Origin: Muricomes intestini
Lineage (GTDB): Bacteria > Bacillota > Clostridia > Lachnospirales > Lachnospiraceae
DNA: 64,000 bases
Reading direction: 5' to 3'
Assembly: GCF_004346165.1 (NCBI RefSeq)
Contig: NZ_SLZZ01000012.1
Location: forward strand, 37,065-101,064
Translations under genes and position numbers: made by a program
In this document: positions 59,943 to 64,000 of the stretch, one piece after another
How positions within the stretch are numbered: position 1 is the first letter of the stretch
Layout of the letters: each line of letters begins with the position of its first letter
Notes under the pieces: model-generated
What the model was told of the DNA's origin: nothing
Seen by the model: the letters and a program-made list of their open reading frames with translations, nothing else
The model's database searches: none

Positions 59943-61078
59943 CTAATCTTTATTTTCACTCTCTTTACATTTTTTTAGTATCAAATTAGTATCACTGTAC
60001 TCATTATTTTTACAGAGTTCATCAAGCCTTTTTGCAACTTCACTTTGTTTTGACGGGAACAGGTGAGAATATATATTTAATGTGGTTGATACATTTTCAT
60101 GCCCTAAGCGTTCCGACACCAGGAGCGCAGAGAATCCCAATTCAATCAATAGTGAAGCGTGTGAATGCCGCAGGTCATGAAGCCGTATACGCTTGATTCT
60201 AGCCATTTTGGTGTGAGTCTCTAACTGCCTGCATAGGTAGAATGAGAGGCTTGAAATAGGCGGGCAGAGGGCGTTAAAGCATATATTCTATTTTCATGTT
60301 TTTCTAGGAGATCAACAAGGAACTGAGGAATTATAATAGTCCTGTTTGCCTTCTTTGTCTTGGGTGATGTAACAACTCCCTTTCCGTCAATTAAGTGGTA
60401 AGTCTTGTTAATCTGTAAGGTGTGGGCTTTCAAGTCAATATCAGCCGCCGTCAGAGCTTCAAATTCGCCGATTCTAAGCCCGCAATAATATAAGACAAGG
60501 AAAGCTGTATAATAAATATCAGAGGGGCTAAAAGTAGAAATAAAGCAATCAAATTCTTCCTTTGTCCAAAAGTTTAAACTTTTTTGCTTCTTTCCTATGG
60601 TGTTTCCTGCAATCCTACAGGGGTTCACAGAAAGCCCATAAAACCGGACCGCAAAATTGAAGAGGCTTGAAAGCTCCATAACAATATTTTGCATATATCC
60701 CGGGGATAATGGTTGATTATTTGCATTTTTTGACTTCTTTATATCCCCTTGCCATTTCCTGATATCAGCGGCGGTAATCTCATTAATGGGTTGATTACTG
60801 AAATATGGAAGTATCCACGTATCAATGCGGGCCTTCTTGGTTTTATAAGTGATTTCTTTTGTGTGCTGCTTCTTATCATCAAGATACAATTCACTTAATA
60901 TCTTAAAGGGCATTGATGGTTGGGCGGTCTGGCTGGTCAAGAAATCTCTTTCCCAGTCCTGAGCGTCCTTCTTTCTTTCAAAGCCCCTCTTGAACTTCTG
61001 TTTGTTTGTTCCAGTGTAGTCCTCATAATAGAATTTGCAGTACCATGTGTTTGTTTTTTCGTCTTTGTATGTTGGCAT
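59943..61078 (-). pseudogene. int: Tyrosine recombinase (integrase), frameshifted
   Basis: The N-terminal part (61078 to about 60240) has an arm-type DNA-binding start (YKDEKTNTWYCKFYYEDYTG), a core-binding domain and the first catalytic arginine in YYCGLRIGEFEAL. The C-terminal part (to 59943), in another frame, reads YLCRQLETHTKMARIKRIRL, then HDLRHSHAS, LGHENVSTTLNIYSHLF, with HxxR, His and the nucleophile Tyr. The frames switch near 60235-60250, so one base was gained or lost; the upstream frame stops at 60221. The element would be fixed unless a ribosome slips here. AAAGGAAG lies 7 nt upstream of the start. Confidence 0.88.
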
Positions 61079-61099
61079 ATTATTCTTCCTTTCATTCTG

Positions 61100-61125
61100 G
61101 CCGGGCGGGTGTGGGAATGATTGAA
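61100..61125. repeat. 26-bp direct repeat, copy 1 (integrase leader)
   Basis: Identical to 62621-62646: starts GCCGGGCGGGTGTGG and ends TGATTGAA. On the minus strand it lies in the 5' leader of the integrase gene, 7 nt before its ribosome-binding site. Confidence 0.9.
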
Positions 61126-61130
61126 AGAGT

Positions 61131-61260
61131 TTGACATATCCAACAGTATTGACTATAATATACTTAACAAGGGAACCGTTGGCCAGCTTGCACCTGACCG
61201 CCGGGAAAATAGGTTTAAAAAATAGCGCCTTATCTTACCAGGACAGGGGCGCTATTTTTT
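61131..61260 (+). ncRNA. Candidate antitoxin RNA with consensus promoter
   Basis: TTGACA (61131-61136) and TATAAT (61154-61159) are exactly 17 bp apart, so a transcript should start near 61166 and end at the terminator 61221-61260, about 95 nt. It carries no good ORF. It runs toward and overlaps the 3' end of the small toxin gene on the other strand, the layout of Fst- and TxpA-type toxin-antitoxin loci. Its 5' part (61148-61214) is homologous, in inverted orientation, to the toxin leader (61420-61352). Confidence 0.6.
61221..61260. terminator. Bidirectional terminator shared by toxin and antitoxin RNAs
   Basis: AATAGCGCC (61221-61229) pairs with GGCGCTATT (61248-61256). T-runs follow on both strands (61255-61260 on +; AAAAAA at 61217-61222 read as T on -). 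The toxin stop codon lies in the right arm. Confidence 0.8.
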
Positions 61261-61341
61261 GTGTTTATAAATCATTATAACAAGGGTTATAACGGCACAA
61301 AGCATGATGACAAAAGTAAATAAATCACTATATGTAACCAT
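61252..61341 (-). CDS. Holin-like type I toxin peptide (29 residues)
   Basis: On the minus strand AGGAGG (61356-61351) lies 9 nt before an ATG at 61341 that encodes MVTYSDLFTFVIMLCAVITL followed by VIMIYKHKK and a stop. A short polar start, one membrane helix and a lysine-rich end are the hallmarks of the putative holin-like/Fst-type toxins of Firmicutes. It is next to an integrase, a usual place for such loci. If made in excess it should damage the membrane. The identity rests on size, hydropathy and context. Confidence 0.65.
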   Translation of the reverse strand: MVTYSDLFTFVIMLCAVITLVIMIYKHKK

Positions 61342-61360
61342 AAGCACCAGCCTCCTTCCT

Positions 61361-61807
61361 TTATCCGGCGGCCAGTAAAGCACCCCAACAGTTCCCTGGG
61401 TAAGTATATTATTGTCAATGTATGTTTAACTGAACGCAATTCTGCGTTGGCCTCATCACTACTGACCCCATATGGGGCCGAAAGTTCAACTTGCTCAAAA
61501 AAGTACGGGTTCACTGCTGAATTTTCAGCGGTCTAAGTTCAATTTAGGGTGTTACAATTCGCTCATTTTTGAGCAGGTTCAATTTGTTGTCGAATTCCCG
61601 ACTGTGGTTTTGCAGGCGTAGGCAAACCTACGGATGTATTACTCAAAAATGAGTAAAACTATTCAAAATCTGGTTACGGTATAGGGTAGTAAAAATAGCA
61701 AAATTAGCAGAACCCATATTTATAATCTTTTTCACAGAAATGTTATAAAGTTTCTTTTGCTCAAAAATGAGCGAAACTATTACCAGCGTGCTTTCGGGTA
61801 CGGAGGT
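61361..61807. other. Gene-free region with three TGAG/CTCA hairpins
   Basis: No gene with a ribosome-binding site is seen. Palindromes GCTCATTTTTGAGC (61561-61574), ACTCAAAAATGAGT (61641-61654) and GCTCAAAAATGAGC (61759-61772) share the core CTCAAAAATGAG, and a partial copy is at about 61494. GTTCAA motifs recur at about 61485, 61536 and 61578. The left arm of the 40-bp inverted repeat lies at 61682-61721. The region could be an origin or a multi-site operator. Confidence 0.6.
61682..61721. repeat. Left arm of a 40-bp perfect inverted repeat
   Basis: The reverse complement of this segment equals 63432-63471 at all 40 positions. On the minus strand it contains an ATG and 12 codons identical to the start of the DUF3987 gene, then a different sequence and a stop. 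Confidence 0.92.
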
Positions 61808-62281
61808 TCAAAATAAATCCATGTCTTCCTGGGTAGCTTTGCGAGTGCTTACCTTTTCTTCTTTATCTGATTCTTTGCTAACGGCCTTATTATCCTTCTG
61901 ATATTCTTTTAGCCTAGTCATTTCCCAGACCCGTTTAGATGCTTCTTTCTTTCCGGATTCATTTAGCTTTTCGTAATTGTATAGCAATTTCTGCCGATTG
62001 ATATCGTCTATTTGCTCCACATTGACCCTTTCTATGCTAACTCCATCCTTTTCACTAATTTTCCACCCTGGCGGAAGTGCCAGCTGCCTTGGGTTGATTC
62101 CATAGTACTCCGCAATTTTAACTAATGTTTTATAGTCTGGTGTGCGATTATTGTTTTCATAATTTGAATACGTTGGGTATTTGATGTTAAGCTCTTTTGC
62201 CGTTTCCTTTGCTGACATTCCTTTATCTTTCCTCAATTCCTTTATCCTATCACCTATTTTAAAAATATCGTTTAATCCCAT
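61808..62281 (-). CDS. XRE-family repressor
   Basis: ATG 62281 with GGAGGTG just upstream gives 157 residues; the longer frame back to 62380 would cross the operator region. The N-terminal helix-turn-helix is RIKELRKDKGMSAKETAKEL with YPTYSNYENNNRTPDYKTL. The C-terminal part is charged (KESDKEEKVSTRKATQEDMD) and has no peptidase or LexA-type cleavage motif, so release may not follow the SOS route. It is divergent from a Cro-like gene across three operators, the usual lysogeny-type switch. Confidence 0.85.
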   Translation of the reverse strand: MGLNDIFKIGDRIKELRKDKGMSAKETAKELNIKYPTYSNYENNNRTPDYKTLVKIAEYYGINPRQLALPPGWKISEKDGVSIERVNVEQIDDINRQKLLYNYEKLNESGKKEASKRVWEMTRLKEYQKDNKAVSKESDKEEKVSTRKATQEDMDLF

Positions 62282-62324
62282 TTTTTTCACCTCCACATAT
62301 TCAGTATAGAATATTTTTCTGGAA

Positions 62325-62389
62325 TATTCAATAACAATGTTGACATTTTCAATAACGAATATTATAATAAATATATTCAATAACGAATA
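62325..62389 (+). promoter_or_regulatory. Switch region: consensus early promoter with three operators
   Basis: TTGACA (62340-62345) and TATAAT (62363-62368) are 17 bp apart. TATTCAATAAC (62325-62335) lies upstream, TTTCAATAACGAATA (62347-62361) fills the spacer, and TATTCAATAACGAATA (62374-62389) follows the -10 box. TATTC/GAATA gives each full site dyad symmetry. Binding at the second and third sites would block early transcription. Confidence 0.82.
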
Positions 62390-62412
62390 CTGAAAGGAGG
62401 GGGGAATGAACC

Positions 62413-62613
62413 TTGAAAATTAATAATGAGCGTCTTCTCTTGACTATGGCAAAAAAGAACATCTATAGCTTTTCTCAATTATCGAGAGAGTCCGGCGTAT
62501 CAAAGCAAACCTTATCGTATATCAAAAACGGTAAAACGTGTTCAATTAAAACGCTTAACTCTATATCAAAGGCTTTAGGCGTGGATGTAACTGAAATTAT
62601 TGAAACAGATTAA
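62413..62613 (+). CDS. Cro-like helix-turn-helix protein
   Basis: The 66-residue protein is a single HTH_3 domain: RLLLTMAKKNIYSFSQLSRE, SGVSKQTLSYIKNGKTCSIK and TLNSISKALGVDVTEIIE. The start is probably the TTG at 62413, about 12 bp after AAGGAGG; ATG 62445 would cut off the first helix. First gene of the early operon, it likely competes with the repressor for the three operators. Confidence 0.8.
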   Translation: MKINNERLLLTMAKKNIYSFSQLSRESGVSKQTLSYIKNGKTCSIKTLNSISKALGVDVTEIIETD

Positions 62614-62620
62614 CTAATAC

Positions 62621-62646
62621 GCCGGGCGGGTGTGGGAATGATTGAA
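62621..62646. repeat. 26-bp direct repeat, copy 2 (early operon transcript)
   Basis: Same 26 bp as 61100-61125. It lies 8 bp after the Cro-like stop, so the early mRNA carries the strand complementary to the integrase mRNA leader. Confidence 0.9.
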
Positions 62647-62728
62647 CCTTGACAATTGAATTAGGAACTTATTAATTAAATGAACATTTCCAAAACTGGA
62701 ATAGTTCAATAGGGAAAGGAGAAAAGAA

Positions 62729-63046
62729 GTGACAAATACAGATATTGAAACAATGGTACAAAAAGAGGCCGAGCGCCTGGGTGTGAATAGTCCGGAATTT
62801 ATGGAGCGGCACAAAGAGATTATGGAACTGGCTGCAGAGATTGAGAAAAATAATAGACCAAAGAAACAAGTATACACAGCTAAAGACCTTCAGGGGCTTT
62901 TAGAAGTGTCAGAAAGCAAAGCATACCAGTATATTAGGCAGATGAACGAAGAACTTTCTAAAAAAGGATACATAACAGTCAGGGGCAAGGTTCCCGTGGC
63001 ATACGTACAGGAAAGATTCTTTGGAGTGAAGGCGGGGGTTGATTAA
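62729..63046 (+). CDS. Excisionase-like DNA-binding protein
   Basis: A GTG at 62729 after AAAGGAG gives 105 residues. After a charged helical start (EAERLGVNSPEFMERHKEIM) the second half, YTAKDLQGLLEVSESKAYQY followed by IRQMNEELSKKGYITVRGK and VPVAYVQERF, is a winged-helix/MerR-like HTH often seen in excisionases and small regulators of integrative elements. It is placed in the early operon as expected for a directionality factor. Confidence 0.65.
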   Translation: MTNTDIETMVQKEAERLGVNSPEFMERHKEIMELAAEIEKNNRPKKQVYTAKDLQGLLEVSESKAYQYIRQMNEELSKKGYITVRGKVPVAYVQERFFGVKAGVD

Positions 63047-63409
63047 TTGGCATCAAGGAAAGAATTGCTGGACAGTATTCGGCCGGATATAAAGTTAAAC
63101 AAGAATTTCTTTTTAAGGATATTCGGCTACAGCATGACAACGCCGGACTTTGCAGAAGAGGCACTTTCTAAATTGGAAGAGGCCGGATGCAGCCAGGCAC
63201 GGAACTATTACACAGGTATCACTACAGAGTGGCAGAGAGAACACGATAAGATGATGAAAAACGTTGCTGGGTGGTACGGACAACAGGCATATAAGGGAAA
63301 GAAGGTGAGTGAGCCACGGAAACAACAAGAGCCGGAGAGATTGACGGAAGATTATTTACAACAGATGAGCGACAGGCAGCTATTGGCCTTATTAAAAAAG
63401 GTAATCTAG
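63047..63409 (+). CDS. Unknown early protein of the integrated element
   Basis: The 120-residue protein starts at a TTG right after the previous stop, with GGGGGTTGA just before it. It is predicted helical (SKLEEAGCSQARNYYTGITT, then EWQREHDKMMKNVAGWYGQQ) with a basic linker and a final LTEDYLQQMSDRQLLALL. No family is recognised. The position between the excisionase-like gene and a DUF3987 gene suggests a replication accessory role, which is only inference. Confidence 0.55.
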   Translation: MASRKELLDSIRPDIKLNKNFFLRIFGYSMTTPDFAEEALSKLEEAGCSQARNYYTGITTEWQREHDKMMKNVAGWYGQQAYKGKKVSEPRKQQEPERLTEDYLQQMSDRQLLALLKKVI

Positions 63410-63431
63410 CTAAGGCGCAAGGGGCAGCTGA

Positions 63432-63471
63432 AAATATGGGTTCTGCTAATTTTGCTATTTTTACTACCCTA
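63432..63471. repeat. Right arm of the 40-bp perfect inverted repeat
   Basis: Perfect inverted copy of 61682-61721, covering the start codon and first 12 codons of the DUF3987 gene. The two arms enclose 1,710 bp with the whole repressor/Cro region. Confidence 0.92.
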
Positions 63472-63924
63472 GTCCAAAAACAGAAAAAGCAACTTATACC
63501 GTTTCCAGTGGATTGTTTACCGGGTGAGATAAGGACATACACAAAGGCGGCGGCTGAATCCTTACAGGTTCCTGTGGGTATGATAGCATCTTTTGTATTA
63601 TCGGTACTTTCATTGTCCATTCAGGGGAAATTTGAAATACAGGTAAAGCAGGACTGGACGGAAACCGTTAATCTATATTTGCTGGTGATTGCCAGGCCTT
63701 CAGAGCGAAAGTCCCCGGCGCTTAAAGAAGTAACAAGCCCCATATTTAATTATACGGAGAAAGAAAACGAACGTAGACGGCCGAAGATACAAAAATATGA
63801 GATGGAAAAGAAGATTCTAACCGGAAGATTGAAGACCATTCAAGAATCATTGTCTAAACAAGGGGAAAAGTCGCAGTATGACATTCAGGACGCTCTTGAC
63901 TGCCAGTGTTGTCCGGCAAATTAG
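63436..63924 (+). pseudogene. N-terminal part of a DUF3987 (primase/helicase-like) gene
   Basis: From about residue 20 the frame matches the DUF3987 N-terminus: IPFPVDCLPGEIRTYTKAAA, VPVGMIASFVLSVLSLSIQG, KQDWTETVNLYLLVIARPSE and ENERRRPKIQKYEMEKKILT. Full members are several hundred residues longer and have a P-loop ATPase domain, yet the frame ends at 63924 with the unlike tail DCQCCPAN. A frameshift near 63890-63910 is likely; another frame stays open to about 63980. The first 12 residues come from the inverted repeat. With the broken integrase this suggests a defective element. Confidence 0.65.
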
Positions 63925-64000
63925 AAGCACCTATTCCATGCAGTTTGTTTTATCCTAAAAAGCTTGCTGAACAGTTGTTTTAGTCACTTTATCAGCTACT

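Noticed and set aside
61287..61514. 75-residue ORF on the minus strand upstream of the toxin
   Set aside because: It has no ribosome-binding site, reads through the toxin promoter and overlaps the toxin ORF in another frame.

Overview
The window looks like a chromosome segment of an anaerobic Gram-positive gut bacterium of the Clostridia, most likely Lachnospiraceae-like. The signs are strong AGGAGG ribosome-binding sites, consensus TTGACA-17-TATAAT promoters, an oxygen-independent (cbi-type) cobalamin pathway, corrinoid methyltransferase genes and several Firmicutes mobile elements. The species cannot be fixed from the sequence alone.

Layout. (1) 0-5.9 kb: a TetR regulator is separated by an IS110-family element (with a candidate bridge RNA) from a nitroreductase gene whose consensus promoter is flanked by two near-identical operators; then a DUF523 gene and a divergent AraC/MFS pair. 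(2) 5.9-11.9 kb: a PHP phosphatase, then a mobile module: an ANT(6)-type aminoglycoside nucleotidyltransferase, a methyltransferase remnant, a Cys-rich KTR protein, a leader peptide with tandem terminators, a sigma-like protein, a large uncharacterised structured RNA candidate, two small ICE proteins and a large serine recombinase. The order resembles the regulatory end of Tn916-type elements, but with a serine recombinase. The element ends inside a truncated IS200 tnpA. (3) 12.4-19.3 kb: a GGDEF cyclase, a tandem two-hairpin repeat, cbiJ, class I ribonucleotide reductase under an NrdR-type promoter, and a predicted cobalamin-uptake pair (ECF S component plus DUF4430 protein). (4) 19.6-29.4 kb: a corrinoid methyl-transfer operon (radical SAM, UroD-thioredoxin fusion, CobW GTPase, DUF2284, corrinoid protein, RACo-type reactivator), a PocR/AraC regulator, a response regulator, and a deletion scar joining a kinase 5' end to a second UroD 3' end.

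(5) 29.5-56.2 kb: cobO, then a cobalamin riboswitch driving an unbroken same-strand run of about 25 kb: cbiMNQO cobalt import, cbiK chelatase, corrin-ring methylation and contraction (cbiD, L, F, H, ET, C), amidation (cbiA, cbiP), nucleotide-loop assembly (cobT, cobS, cobC, cbiB, cobD, cobU), precursor supply (hemC, cobA-hemD, precorrin-2 dehydrogenase) and a peptide/nickel-family ABC importer. cbiG is not visible. Cobalt is imported and inserted, the ring is built, adenosylated and finished, and the corrinoid could serve the methyltransferase operon of region 4. The repeat family seen upstream of cbiJ recurs, inverted, between cbiL and cbiF.

(6) 56.2-59.9 kb: a decayed pst operon (pstS lacks its 5' end, the HAD gene is frameshifted). 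(7) 59.9-64 kb: the left end of a phage- or island-like element: frameshifted integrase, predicted type I toxin-antitoxin locus, repressor/Cro switch with three operators, excisionase-like protein and the start of a broken DUF3987 gene. It also has a 40-bp perfect inverted repeat around the switch and a 26-bp repeat that makes the integrase leader complementary to the early operon transcript.
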